Source: Croceimicrobium sp963974215
GTDB lineage: Bacteria; Bacteroidota; Bacteroidia; Flavobacteriales; Schleiferiaceae
DNA length: 64,000 nucleotides
Direction of reading: 5' to 3'
Assembly: GCA_963974215.1 (NCBI GenBank)
Contig: CAXBBL010000004.1
Span: 248,001-312,000 of the forward strand
Shown piece after piece: positions 49,763 to 59,188 of this stretch (within the stretch, counting starts at the first letter, position 1; the number at the start of each line of letters is the position of its first letter). A program made the position numbers and the translations under genes. A model generated the notes under the pieces. The model did no database searches. It was not told where the DNA came from and saw only the letters and a program-made list of their open reading frames with translations.

Positions 49763-50425
49763 ATGAACAAACTCAAACTTTTTAGCGCTATTTTCTTTTT
49801 AAGCTCGACAATCGGCAGCGCGCAAACAGGCGATGTAACAAGGGTAGATCATAGTCAACATAGCTGGCGACATGATGTTAATTTTGGACTGAAAATAGGG
49901 GCCAATTACTCCAATGTGTACAGTGTGGATGCTGAGTCTTTTAACACAGACCCTAAATTTGGTCTAGCGGCAGGAATGTTTCTTTCTATTCCTTTAGGGG
50001 AGGCTATTCAAATACAACCAGAAATATTGTTTTCCCAGAAAGGTTATCAAGCAAGTGGATCATTATTAGGTCAAAGTTACATTATAACCCGCACCAGTAA
50101 CTATATTGATGTTCCACTTTTAATAGGAATAAAGGCCTTCAAAGGATTTACTATTCTCGCGGGGCCACAATATTCTTTTTTGATTAGTCAAAAAAATAAA
50201 TTCGAAAATAGTGCCACTAGCATAGCACAAGAAACACTTTTTGACAATGAAGATTTGCGAAAAAATACGCTTTGTTTTACCGGTGGTTTTGACTTGAATT
50301 TTGACCAACTAATTGTAGGGACTAGAGTAGGCTGGGATTTATACAAGAATAACAAAGATGGCACAAGCAACACACCGCGCTATAAAAATGTGTGGTATCA
50401 ACTCTGCCTTGGGTATCGCTTTTAA
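49763..50425 (+). CDS. PorT-family outer-membrane beta-barrel protein
   Basis: About 220 residues from the ATG at 49763, which gives a signal peptide ('LKLFSAIFFLSSTIGSAQ'); an earlier TTG-type frame opening is rejected because it adds charged residues before it. The body has 'FGLKIGANYSNVYS', 'GLAAGMFLSIPL', 'IQPEILFSQKGYQ', 'YIDVPLLIGIK' and the final 'VWYQLCLGYRF', the standard eight-stranded outer-membrane barrel pattern with a terminal aromatic. A terminator follows. Confidence 0.82.
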   Translation: MNKLKLFSAIFFLSSTIGSAQTGDVTRVDHSQHSWRHDVNFGLKIGANYSNVYSVDAESFNTDPKFGLAAGMFLSIPLGEAIQIQPEILFSQKGYQASGSLLGQSYIITRTSNYIDVPLLIGIKAFKGFTILAGPQYSFLISQKNKFENSATSIAQETLFDNEDLRKNTLCFTGGFDLNFDQLIVGTRVGWDLYKNNKDGTSNTPRYKNVWYQLCLGYRF

Positions 50426-50439
50426 GTAGCTAAATCAAG

Positions 50440-50469
50440 ATCCTGAGAATTAAAAACCCTCAGGATTTT
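50440..50469 (+). terminator. Intrinsic terminator
   Basis: ATCCTGAG (50440-50447) pairs with CTCAGGAT (50459-50466) around an 11-nt A-rich loop and is followed by TTT. It ends the outer-membrane protein gene. Confidence 0.75.
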
Positions 50470-50534
50470 AATAACCGATATAGGGGCCATACTTTAGCCT
50501 AAAATAAGCTGATATTGACCATAAAGGAACTATT

Positions 50535-51248
50535 TTGACTGATTTACAGAGTATTATTCTCTATTCATCCCTCGCCGGAGTAACGATTTTTCTAGGTGGC
50601 CTTTTATCTCATTATTTCGGTCACCACTTAAAGTCGGGATTTATTAAGAAGGAGATAATCCATATTTCCATTGCCTTCGGTGGAGGACTTTTACTGGCGG
50701 CCCTTTCTTTAGTGCTGGTACCCGAAGGAATGAGGGCTTTGGCCTTGGGTTATGTTATAATTTTCTTCTCCTTAGGTACAATTATTTTCTTTTTCTCAGA
50801 TCGCTACATTTCAAAAAAGGGTAAAACCATTTCACAATTAATGGGAATGCTTTTAGATTTAATTCCCGAGTCTATTGCAATGGGAGCAGTGTACAGTACC
50901 AATCATCAATTGGCCTTATTGCTAGCGGCTGTTATTGGTTTACAAAACTTACCAGAATCTTTTAATGCCTACCTAGATTTAAAGAGAATTTACTCTTCAC
51001 GAAAATCACTATTTATCTTATTCCTTTTAAGCTTCACTGGACTTGGCTCGGCTTTGTTAGGCTACTATCTTTTTTCGGATAGTCCCAAGATAGTAGGAGG
51101 CTTGATGCTCTTTTCATCAGGTGGAATGATTTATCTAATCTTTCAAGATATTGCGCCGATGTCTAAATTAAAGAAGAATTGGATTCCCGCCCTCGGTGCG
51201 AGTTTGGGTTTTTTAATGGGCATGGTAGGACAAAGTCTTTTAGGCTAG
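50535..51248 (+). CDS. ZIP-family metal transporter
   Basis: A 237-residue protein with about eight membrane segments. 'LLLAALSLVLVPEGM' and 'MLLDLIPESIAMG' correspond to the ZIP binding helices, though the usual His of HxxxE in the second is replaced by Asp. 'LAAVIGLQNLPESFNAYL' matches helix 5. It likely imports or exports divalent metals; specificity cannot be inferred. The only plausible start is TTG, and a TTTTG sequence overlaps it. Confidence 0.8.
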   Translation: MTDLQSIILYSSLAGVTIFLGGLLSHYFGHHLKSGFIKKEIIHISIAFGGGLLLAALSLVLVPEGMRALALGYVIIFFSLGTIIFFFSDRYISKKGKTISQLMGMLLDLIPESIAMGAVYSTNHQLALLLAAVIGLQNLPESFNAYLDLKRIYSSRKSLFILFLLSFTGLGSALLGYYLFSDSPKIVGGLMLFSSGGMIYLIFQDIAPMSKLKKNWIPALGASLGFLMGMVGQSLLG

Positions 51249-51266
51249 TTTATCATCAAAATTAAG

Positions 51267-51393
51267 GGCTTTTCAAAGCAAGTGAAAATTGCGCATCAAG
51301 CTCATTTACGGTAGCTCGCTACAGCTACATGATCCATTCTAACCTTTTCTTTTTATTGAAAATCCGAGGCTATAATTTCCAGTAGAAACCATG
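51267..51393 (+). repeat. Degenerate partial copy C of the MITE-like repeat
   Basis: It resembles the right half of copies A/B in the same orientation: GCATCAAGCTCATTT, GTAGCTCGCTACAGCT, ATGATCCA, TTTTTATTGAAAATC and GAGGCTATAATTT follow in order. The terminal repeat is mutated beyond recognition (AGTAGAAACCATG where the intact copies have GTTGAACTCAGG). The left half is missing. Confidence 0.65.
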
Positions 51394-51455
51394 TTAATGA
51401 ATCTGTGAAATTTATAAGTAATACTCAGAAGTGTATAAAGCTTATTAGCTGAAAA

Positions 51456-51662
51456 TTACTGAAACTTGGTCCTGTAAACTGAGGATGCCACTATGGTTGA
51501 ATCACTCACCAAGAGTTGTTCAATCTCAATGCGGTTATGCCCTTTTTTAGAAAGCTTTGAAATGGATTCAATAGGCAGAATGAAAGGCTTATCTCGGCCC
51601 AGGAGAATTTCACAATTGACGATAAAATCAGTCTGCGTAAAGTGGAGATTAAGGAATAGCAC
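51456..51662 (-). pseudogene. Possible remnant of a hotdog-thioesterase-like gene
   Basis: A 68-residue minus-strand frame with GTG start immediately preceded in frame by TGA. Its last 35 residues alternate strands as in thioesterase C termini. There is no catalytic motif and no neighbour that fits. It could equally be a chance frame. Confidence 0.22.
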
Positions 51663-51683
51663 TCAGGTTTAAACACACACATT

Positions 51684-51836
51684 ATGGGAAATCTATTTTA
51701 TTATATCGCTGCAATTTTAATAGTGCTTTGGGCATTGGGTTTTATGGCTTATGATGCCGGGGGAATCATCCATATTCTTTTAGTATTAGCACTCATTTCG
51801 GTTTTACTACGAGTGATAAAAGGCTCTAAGCTATAG
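51684..51836 (+). CDS. lmo0937-family small membrane protein
   Basis: A 50-residue hydrophobic protein with ATG at 51684 and TAG stop. Two membrane helices are predicted: 'LFYYIAAILIVLWALGFMAY' in the first half, then 'DAGGIIHILLVLALISVLL' and a basic 'RVIKGSKL' tail. The pattern G-N-L-x-Y-x-I-A...G-G-x-I-H-x-L-L is that of lmo0937/DUF5670 proteins, widespread and of unknown function. Confidence 0.75.
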   Translation: MGNLFYYIAAILIVLWALGFMAYDAGGIIHILLVLALISVLLRVIKGSKL

Positions 51837-51925
51837 TGTAAACGGCAGTTTTGTACTCTCAGTCCAATTTTGGTATTGAATTACTGCGTGTGATTTTAAA
51901 TAAAAAACTTTAAAAATAGAAGGTA

Positions 51926-54900
51926 ATGATCAAGGTAGTTAAAGAGGGAGTTGTACTGGATGTTAGTGATCATGTTTTCGAAAAAGAAGGCGTCTTAAAT
52001 CCCGCTATTTACCAAGACGGCAATAAGGTCCACATGTTTTATAGAACCGTTCGTAAGGGCAATCATTCTACGATTGGATATTGCCTGTTTAACGGCCCAA
52101 TATTACTGAAGCATCGCAATGAGAAACCCTTATTTAGGCCCGATGTAGAAATTGAGTCGCAGGGGGTAGAGGATGCGCGCATTGTTAAAATTGACAACTA
52201 ATACTATTTAACGTATACAGCCTACGATGGGGTAAATGCCTTAGGCGCATTGGCCACCTCGCGCGATTTAATACATTTCGAACGGCAGGGTCTTATTGTT
52301 CCAATTCTTAGTTATGCCGACTTTCACCGTATTGCGGAGTGCAATGTGCATCTTAACGAAAAGTACAAGCGTTTTCATGTGCAGTCTAATATTGATGAAA
52401 GGTTTGAAAAGAAAATCCTTCTTTCAGATAAGAACGTGATGTTTTTTCCACGTAAGATTAATGGTAAATTCTTTTTTCTACATCGCATACGTCCTGATAT
52501 TCAAATCGCCTCGGTAGCGGAAATTAAGGATTTAAATCAAGCCTATTGGTCAGACTATCTCATGCATTTCGATCAGCATATTTTAATGGCACCAAAGTTC
52601 GAGCATGAAATCAGTTATATCGGTGGAGGCTGTCCTCCGATAGAAACGAAAGCGGGTTGGTTACTCATCTACCACGGAGTGCACGATACCGTGCAAGGCT
52701 ACGTATATTCTGCCTGTGCGGCCTTACTTGATTTAGAGGACCCCGGCAAAGAATTGGCTCGTTTACCTTATCCTTTAATAAAACCTGAGAAAACCTGGGA
52801 ATTAAGCGGGGAGGTGCATAATGTAGTTTTCCCAACAGGAACGGCACTTTTCGACAATACACTTTACATTTACTACGGTGCAGCAGACACACGCATTGCG
52901 GTGGCATCACTAAATATTAATGATTTAATAGAAGAGCTCCTTAAAATATCAGTCATGAGAAATTCTGAATTTCTCCTTATTAGCTCCTATCCACCGCGGA
53001 AATGTGGGATTGCCACTTATTCACAGGATTTGATTAACGCGATTGAAGATAAGTACCAAGAAGGTTTTAGCCTAAAAGTATGCGCTTTGGTCAAGGAAGA
53101 TTCTGATTTAAATTATTCGAGTCGGGTGGCCTATGTTTTAAAAACTTGGCTAAAGGAAGACTATGCTAGTTTGGCTCAAAAGATTAACCTTAATAAGCAA
53201 ATCAGACTAGTTTTTTTGCAGCATGAATTTGGTCTTTATGAAGGCGAGCTGGGCGATTATCTCTTAGACTTTCTAAAAGGTATTAAAGTGCCTGTTATTG
53301 TTACTTTCCACACAATTTTGTCGAAACCAGATGACAGGCGTCGCTTTTTAGTGCGACAGATTGTAAATTATGCGGCCCGCGTTATTGTAATGACAAATAA
53401 CTCGGCCATGATTCTGAGGGATGAATATAAAATAGAACTGGATAAATTGAAGGCTATCCCGCATGGCACTCACCTCATTAAGCCACAAAAGCCTATACAG
53501 GGCAAGTATCGCCCTTTCTTTAACAAAAAGATATTGGCGACTTTCGGCTTAATAAGTGAAGGGAAAAGTATAGAAACAGCGCTGGATGCATTGCCGCGAA
53601 TAGTGCAACATTTTCCCGAGGTGTTATATTTAATTATTGGCAAAACCCACCCTGAAGTACTAAAGCAAAATGGAGAGAATTATCGCAATTTTCTTCAGCA
53701 AAAGACCATCGACCTGGGGATAGATAAGCATGTGCTTTTTATCAATAAGTATCTTTCTCTGCAAATTTTACTGGACTATTTAGAACGTGTCGATATCTAT
53801 CTTTTTACCTCCAAAGACCCTCAGCAAGCAGTAAGTGGCACTTTAGCTTATGCTATGAGTGCGGGATGTCCGGTAATTTCTACGCCCATTCCACATTCTA
53901 TAGAATTATTAGATGGAGCCGGAGTAAATTTTGAATTTGAAGATGCTGAAGGACTAGCCGATGCGGCATTAGGCATGTTATCGCAACCTGACTTAATGCA
54001 AAAAATGTTTATGAATGCTTTGCATAAAATAAGTCCCACCGCTTGGCAAAATTCAGCCATTGCTCATATTGAACTGGCTAAAGAAGTCTTGAAAAAGGAA
54101 AACTTCAAAACGCAATACCGCTATCCAGAAATATCACTTGATCAGGTTAAAAGGATGAGCACGGAGTTTGGCATGCTGCAATTTTCCAAAGTTGCTAAGC
54201 CAGATAAAACATCAGGATATACGCTAGACGATAATGCCAGGGCCTTAATTGCGGTGGCCAAAAATTTTGAGTATAACGGTGATTTTGAGGACTTGCATTT
54301 AATTAATACCTACTTAAAATTCATTCTATTTTGCCAGCAAGAAAATGGGACATTCCTAAATTATGTGAGGTATAATAAGAAGTTCTACAAGAAAAATCAC
54401 GATGAAAACTTAGAGGATGCGAACGGCCGGGCTATTTGGGCTTTAGGGCAGTTTTTATCGATGCAAAACCTGATAAGTTTACCTCTCCAAGCTAGGGTGG
54501 AAGAGGCCTTTCAAAAGGCTTTACCTACTATTTTAGATTTTCAGTCACCTCGGGCAATTTCCTTCTGTATTAAGGGATTGTACTTTCATTATCAGTTTAA
54601 AGAAAGTGCAGAAACGCTTGCCCTTATTACTCAATTGGCGGATAACTTACTGTCTAAATACCGAGGGGTTTCCAGTGAAAAATGGCAGTGGTATGAACCT
54701 TATCTAAGCTATGCTAATGCCGTTTTGCCCGAGGCTATGCTATTGGCTGGCATTTGTACGAAAAGTGACTTATTTAAAAACACCGCTAAAACAACTTTTG
54801 ACTTCTTGTTATCCCTTACACATGATCAGGAGCAGATTTCGGTAATTTCTAATGTGGGCCGCCACGATGAAGGGCAGGAGAAGGTAGATTTTGGGCAACA

Positions 54901-55159
54901 ACCTATTGAGTTCGCTTATACCATTTTAGCTTTAGATAGCTTTTACCAAGAGTATCGGGAAGAAGCTTATTTACAACAGTTGAAGCCTACATTCGATTGG
55001 TTTTTAGGTGATAATCACTTGCATCAGATTATTTACAACCCCTGTACTGGCGGTTGTTATGATGGGTTAGAAGAAGATCATGTTAACTTAAACCAAGGTG
55101 CAGAATCTACTTTAAGTTATCTCTTATCGAGGCTTACGCTAGAGAAGTATAATCTCTAG
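51926..55159 (+). pseudogene. GH130-glycosyltransferase-helical fusion interrupted by an in-frame TAA
   Basis: One continuous frame of 1077 codons broken by a TAA at 52199-52201, between '...VKIDN' and 'YYLTYTAYDGV', exactly where GH130 proteins read through. Domains: GH130 mannoside-phosphorylase-like beta-propeller (about 1-340: 'LNPAIYQDGNKVHMFYR', 'ESQGVEDARIVKID', 'CPPIETKAGWLLIYHG'), GT4 glycosyltransferase (about 344-725: 'LISSYPPRKCGIATYSQDL', 'PHGTHLIKP', 'GTLAYAMSAGCPVIST') and an alpha/alpha-barrel-like C-terminal region (about 730-1077). Everything beyond the stop is intact and codon use is normal, so it is a recent nonsense mutation, a sequencing error, or a site of readthrough. 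A shorter protein could start at the internal TTG at 52250. Likely role in surface glycan turnover. Confidence 0.78.
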
Positions 55160-55254
55160 TTTTTGACAGAATTTTGGATACTATCGAAATGACCCGCTTT
55201 TGTGATTAAAGTGAGCAGGCTGAAAAAGCAGTTTTAATACAATGCTTAGAAATT

Positions 55255-56292
55255 TTATTGCCAACGAGGATCATTGATAAACTCATAATCACTTAGTGAC
55301 TTGAGAAAGGCTTCGAGATCTTCTAGTTGGGCAGGACTGAGATTAAGCGGGGCAATGTTTGGGTTTTTATTAGGATGGCTTTTACCACCAGAATTATAAT
55401 GCTCCAGTACCGCTTTTAGGCTAGTAAATTGTCCATCAAACATGTAGGGGGCGGTGAATTCAACATTTCGCAAACTAGGAACTTTAAAGAGTGCTAAATC
55501 GGCAGAATCATTGGTAAAGCGCATGCGGCCTAGATCATTGTAATTTTCATAGAGACCATTATTTTGAAAAGAATAATCGCTAAAATTAAACCCAGAATGA
55601 CAGGCCGTACAATTTGTTTGAGTGCTAAAGAATAAGTCTAAACCGCGTTTTTCTTGGGGATTTAAGGCGCTAGCATTACCATTTATAAACTTATCATAAG
55701 CACTATTGCCACTAATTAAAGATCTTTCGAAAACACCCAGTGCCCGCGTAATTACAAAAGGATCTACGCTGCGATTATAAGCAGCTAAACTCAATTGCTG
55801 ATAAGCGGGGATTGCAGCCAGCTGAGCACTTATGTCGACGATATTATGGTTGAATTCGTTGTGTTCTTGGATGGGTACTAAAACCTGCATTTCTAGGGTA
55901 GGGACGCTTCCTTCGCGGATGAAATAGGGTTGAAAGCCCACATTGCTTAAGCTTGGTGCGTTCCGAGTGCCCGCGCGATTAAACACGCCATTGCTGAGGG
56001 CAACGTTATCGGAAAAGGCTAAATGTGGTTTGTGACAAGTGGCGCAGCTAATGCTAGAATCGATGGATAAAATAGGGTCGAAGAATAACTTTTTGCCTAA
56101 TTCCCAGCGTACTTTACTAAAAGCATTATCACTAGGAAACTCCATGGGAGGGAAGCCCGCTGGTGTGCTAATAAAATTGTCTTCATCGATTATGAGACGG
56201 TCAGTTCTACTTTTTTGACAGGAAGAAAAAAATAAAAGAAGGGCCATAACAACCGGAAATATAATACTAAAGGCCCTTCTTTTATTTTTCAT
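55255..56292 (-). CDS. Di-haem cytochrome c peroxidase / MbnH-MauG-like lipoprotein 2
   Basis: A 345-residue lipoprotein (signal to 'LLLFFSSC', Cys near 25) with two CxxCH haem sites, 'SCATCHKPHLAFSD' and 'NCTACHSGFNFSDY', as in bacterial cytochrome c peroxidases and MauG/MbnH. It lies 6 bp downstream of a paralogue and belongs to the mbnP-linked cluster, which favours an MbnH-type oxidation role over peroxide detoxification. That choice is inference. Last gene of the minus-strand metal-handling run. Confidence 0.85.
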   Translation of the reverse strand: MKNKRRAFSIIFPVVMALLLFFSSCQKSRTDRLIIDEDNFISTPAGFPPMEFPSDNAFSKVRWELGKKLFFDPILSIDSSISCATCHKPHLAFSDNVALSNGVFNRAGTRNAPSLSNVGFQPYFIREGSVPTLEMQVLVPIQEHNEFNHNIVDISAQLAAIPAYQQLSLAAYNRSVDPFVITRALGVFERSLISGNSAYDKFINGNASALNPQEKRGLDLFFSTQTNCTACHSGFNFSDYSFQNNGLYENYNDLGRMRFTNDSADLALFKVPSLRNVEFTAPYMFDGQFTSLKAVLEHYNSGGKSHPNKNPNIAPLNLSPAQLEDLEAFLKSLSDYEFINDPRWQ

Positions 56293-56298
56293 AGCTAA

Positions 56299-57390
56299 TT
56301 AAAAAGGATTTGAATACTCTTCCTTCGTAATAAGAACATCATCGGTTAATGTTTTTAAGAAAGCAAGAATATCTGCTTTGTCTTGCGCATCTAACATTAA
56401 TCCAGTATCCATAGTGTTTGCCAAAGCAGGATCTAAGCTTGCTGAGCTTTTGATACCTGAATTATAGTGATCAACCACTTCCTCGAGGGTATTGAACCTT
56501 CCATCGTGCATATAGGGTGCGGTGAGTTCAATATTGCGCAGGGAGGTAACTTTCATCTTGCCTTTATCGGATGGGAGGCCAGTAACTTCTTCGCGGCCAA
56601 TATCGGTAAAGTTGCCACCTTTTTGTATGCCATTATTCATATAGTCATTATTCTCGAAATTAATGCCGGCATGACAATGCGCACAGTCGGCACCTGAAGC
56701 ATTGGGAAAGAAGGGGTTATACTCGGCAAAGAAGAGTAAGCGACCTCTTTCTTCGCTTGCGCTTAGGCTTTCTTCACCGGTTAAATAGCGATCGTATTTC
56801 GAATCTACCGAAGTGATACTATTCATAAACTGCTCCAGAGCGAGAGAAATATTCTCTTCAGTAATTTCGTCCGAACCAAATGCACGGGTAAATTGATCGA
56901 GGTAGTTTTGGCTGCCGCTTAATTTACTAATTACATTTGCTAAAGATTCATCCATTTCCAGAGGATCTTGAATTGGCTTAAGGGCTTGATCGCGCAATAA
57001 GTTTGCTCGGCCATCCCAAAAGAATTGATTTTCGTTCCAAGCCATATTAAATACGGCCATGGCCTGACGTTTCCCTAGTAAGCCATGGACGCCAATTGAA
57101 AACCTTGCGGTATCTGAAAAAGCATGCTCTTGTCTATGGCAAGAAGCGCAAGACATAGTGCCGTCTTTAGACAATAGTCTTTCGTAAAATAACATGCGCC
57201 CCAGTTGTACTTTCTGCTGGGTTAGGGCATTATCTTCGGCAATATTAGGACTAGGGAAGGCCCCAGTTTCTAAATTGTATAAGGTCCCATCAAAGCTGGC
57301 GCTAGCAACCGTTGTATTGGTATCTTTTTCACAGGATTGTATGAAAGCAATAAGTCCAATGAAAGTTAGCAGTATTAAAATCTTCTTCAT
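56299..57390 (-). CDS. mbnH: Di-haem cytochrome c peroxidase / MbnH-like lipoprotein 1
   Basis: A 363-residue lipoprotein (signal 'ILILLTFIGLIAFIQSC') with haem motifs 'SCASCHRQEHAFSD' and 'DCAHCHAGINFEN', and 'APYMHDGRFNTLEEVVDHYNSG' near the C terminus, typical of this class. MbnH is a di-haem enzyme that oxidises a tryptophan of MbnP to kynurenine to build a copper site. The gene lies 3 bp downstream of mbnP here, strongly supporting that pairing. The paralogue directly downstream raises the question of subunit or substrate division. Confidence 0.8.
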   Translation of the reverse strand: MKKILILLTFIGLIAFIQSCEKDTNTTVASASFDGTLYNLETGAFPSPNIAEDNALTQQKVQLGRMLFYERLLSKDGTMSCASCHRQEHAFSDTARFSIGVHGLLGKRQAMAVFNMAWNENQFFWDGRANLLRDQALKPIQDPLEMDESLANVISKLSGSQNYLDQFTRAFGSDEITEENISLALEQFMNSITSVDSKYDRYLTGEESLSASEERGRLLFFAEYNPFFPNASGADCAHCHAGINFENNDYMNNGIQKGGNFTDIGREEVTGLPSDKGKMKVTSLRNIELTAPYMHDGRFNTLEEVVDHYNSGIKSSASLDPALANTMDTGLMLDAQDKADILAFLKTLTDDVLITKEEYSNPF

Positions 57391-57393
57391 CCC

Positions 57394-58350
57394 TTATTGA
57401 ACGATCAAAATCTTTTCCGTTTGCAGCAATTGCTGGTCCTCGAAAATCTGAATGAGATACATTCCGGCAGTAGAGAAATTAATGGTTTCTTGCGAAGATG
57501 ACAATTCTAGCGACTGAACTATTCTTCCGTAACTATCAGTTATCACTAGGTTTTTACCTACCAAGTCACCGCTTAAGTTTACATTTCCATTAGATGGATT
57601 AGGAAATAAATCGATATTTAATGCGAGGTCTTCGCCCAAACCAACGGAACTATTACCCTCTGAAGAAGTGAAAACATAAGTCGCGAAATTGCTAATTACG
57701 ACAGCCGCTTTGCCACTTTCGCCGTGAACAATATTTGAACCAGAGCTTAAATCGATGTTTTCAAAAGCTCTTTCATAGTCAGCATTAAGGTCGATATTAA
57801 GATCGCTGCCATTTAAAGTTCCCGCAGTTGGAATGGTGAATTTTTTGTAATTACCATCGCCTAAACCATGGAACTCAAAGGTTTGTAACATGTTATTTCC
57901 GGTTTTACCCTCTAAAGCAATAAAGCGGTAGCCAGCGGCCCAGCCCCAATGCATGGAAGGTGATTTAGGTGAAAGTGGATGTGACATATTATAAGTAGAA
58001 GGATCAAGGTGATTGTGGCTAGACTCTACGCCAATTCCTAATTGAATTCCTTCTAAACTAGTAATACTGTGGTTTCCTAATGCTTCAGATAAGTTGGCAC
58101 CCGCATTCGCTAATATCCAAAGATTGGGTATTGCGGTAGTTTGTCCGCCATCGTGAATTAAGGTGATTTCCGCAATGTAGTACTCCAGTCGACTAACATT
58201 AAAGGCATTACCTAAATTATTGCTTGCGCTACTGCTGAAAGCAAAGCTATTTTGACCTAATTGGTGATTGATATTTAAGTAGACATCTACTTGTGCTTGG
58301 GCGTAAAATGCGCTTAAAGTAATAAGTAAGGAGAATAAATATTTTTTCAT
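57394..58350 (-). CDS. mbnP: MbnP-family protein with T9SS sorting tail
   Basis: A 318-residue protein: signal 'LLITLSAFYAQAQ', an MbnP domain with 'INHQLGQNSFAF', 'VSRLEYYIAEITLI', 'HNHLDPST' and 'SMHWGWAAGYRFIALEG' (Trp/His cluster), then a type A sorting domain ('NIDLFPNPSNGNVNLSG', 'MYLIQIFEDQQLLQTEKILI'). MbnP is an extracellular copper-binding partner of MbnH. Fusion to a T9SS signal indicates surface display or secretion in this organism. The function in copper acquisition is inferred from the family. Confidence 0.88.
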   Translation of the reverse strand: MKKYLFSLLITLSAFYAQAQVDVYLNINHQLGQNSFAFSSSASNNLGNAFNVSRLEYYIAEITLIHDGGQTTAIPNLWILANAGANLSEALGNHSITSLEGIQLGIGVESSHNHLDPSTYNMSHPLSPKSPSMHWGWAAGYRFIALEGKTGNNMLQTFEFHGLGDGNYKKFTIPTAGTLNGSDLNIDLNADYERAFENIDLSSGSNIVHGESGKAAVVISNFATYVFTSSEGNSSVGLGEDLALNIDLFPNPSNGNVNLSGDLVGKNLVITDSYGRIVQSLELSSSQETINFSTAGMYLIQIFEDQQLLQTEKILIVQ

Positions 58351-58362
58351 GGTGATGTGTTA

Positions 58363-58578
58363 TTAATTGATTTTTTTTAGATCCATTTCACAAACGGGAC
58401 ATTTCCCTTCGAGAGCATAGGTTTTATCTTTTTCGCATTTCATCGGGCAAGAGTATTCGGCTACAATGGCCTCTTCCGAATTTGCTTCAGTGCTAGTGCT
58501 ATTGTTGCAGGATAGGCTAATGCTAGAAATAGCAAAAATGGCCACAAACCCTAATGGGCGTAATAGTTTAAGTTTCAT
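58363..58578 (-). CDS. Heavy-metal-binding-domain lipoprotein
   Basis: A 71-residue lipoprotein with lipobox 'AISSISLSC' (Cys about 24) and a C-terminal heavy-metal-binding motif 'YSCPMKCEKDKTYALEGKC' ending 'PVCEMDL', related to the YHS-like HMBD (CPMHP...CPxCGM) of metal efflux adaptors. It probably binds copper or silver at the periplasmic face. Located between mbnP and the HYC_CC_PP gene on the same strand. Confidence 0.78.
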   Translation of the reverse strand: MKLKLLRPLGFVAIFAISSISLSCNNSTSTEANSEEAIVAEYSCPMKCEKDKTYALEGKCPVCEMDLKKIN

Positions 58579-58637
58579 AAAAAATGGTGTTTAAGGAAAT
58601 ACTAAATTATCTAAATGAACAAGTCAAGAAGATATTT

Positions 58638-59069
58638 CTAGATTAAGTAATGCTCAATAAGCATGAATAAAGGAGGACCCTTTAAATTTTGAAATTCCCT
58701 TAGATTGGTAAAGGTGCTTTCTGAAGGACTAAAAATTTGTTGGGGCTGCCACTGAAAAGGCTGGGCTAACGGGATAGTAAAAAGGGAGAATACCTTAGAA
58801 AAGGAGTCGGTGTGAAAAAATTCGATTTCAGTATCGCAACAAGATTTCGATGAAACAGATTCGAGGTCGCAAGAGGGAGCCGCTTTGGCTTCCCTAGCTT
58901 TTTTGCATAGTTCCACCTCGTGATTAATCGCACGCGCAACAACATCGCCATTACAAAGATGCTTAGCCACATGTAATCCTCCTGAAAATGAAAGGATTAT
59001 TCCTACTAGGAAAAGGGATACTATTTTTCTAATTAGCTTCAACAGAGCGAATATAGGAAAATTCATCAA
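58638..59069 (-). CDS. HYC_CC_PP-family protein
   Basis: A 143-residue protein with one N-terminal membrane segment and the family's spaced markers: 'GLHVAKHLCNGDV', then 'SKSCCDTEI' and near the end 'LKGPPLFML'. The 'CC' and 'PP' pairs give the family its name; it often accompanies heavy-metal resistance genes in Bacteroidota. Cysteines suggest metal binding. It is the first gene after the MITE-like copy B in the minus-strand direction. Confidence 0.7.
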   Translation of the reverse strand: MMNFPIFALLKLIRKIVSLFLVGIILSFSGGLHVAKHLCNGDVVARAINHEVELCKKAREAKAAPSCDLESVSSKSCCDTEIEFFHTDSFSKVFSLFTIPLAQPFQWQPQQIFSPSESTFTNLREFQNLKGPPLFMLIEHYLI

Positions 59070-59109
59070 GCATTGGAGAGCGTTTTTTTTATTAAAAAAG
59101 GAGACTAGA

Positions 59110-59188
59110 TATAACTATCGAAAAGCCCCGCCTTAGCGATTGCAGCGGAAATACTTTGCGGCGCAGCCTAGCAAAGATTGTAGTGTAA
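59110..59188. repeat. Second intergenic repeat-like sequence, left part (split by MITE copy B)
   Basis: The GC-richer stretch GCGATTGCAGCGGAAAT ... AAAGATTGTAGTG continues across the MITE into GTAAAGCGCGACCCGGAGGGG at 59451. Removing the element and one target duplicate gives GATTGTAGTGTAAAGCGCGACC. From memory, stretches of this type (GATTGYAGTG..AAAGCGCGACC) recur in Bacteroidota intergenic regions; I cannot verify this here. It could be a decayed interspersed repeat. Confidence 0.4.

Larger units (their letters stand above)
51249..51683. other. Intergenic region with repeat copy C and a doubtful small frame
   Basis: A 435-bp gap. Positions about 51267-51393 hold a decayed half copy of the MITE-like repeat. 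A minus-strand frame at 51456-51662 (68 residues, GTG start directly after a stop) reads somewhat like a hotdog-thioesterase tail ('NRIEIEQLLVSDSTIVASSV') and may be a gene remnant. Confidence 0.45.

Noticed and set aside
52665..52910. Minus-strand frame inside the GH130 gene
   Set aside because: Shadow of the coding frame on the other strand; no family similarity and no start context.
56260..56292. GGGCCTTCTTTTATTTTTC near 56270 as a terminator
   Set aside because: It is the start of the peroxidase gene on the minus strand and no stem can be formed.
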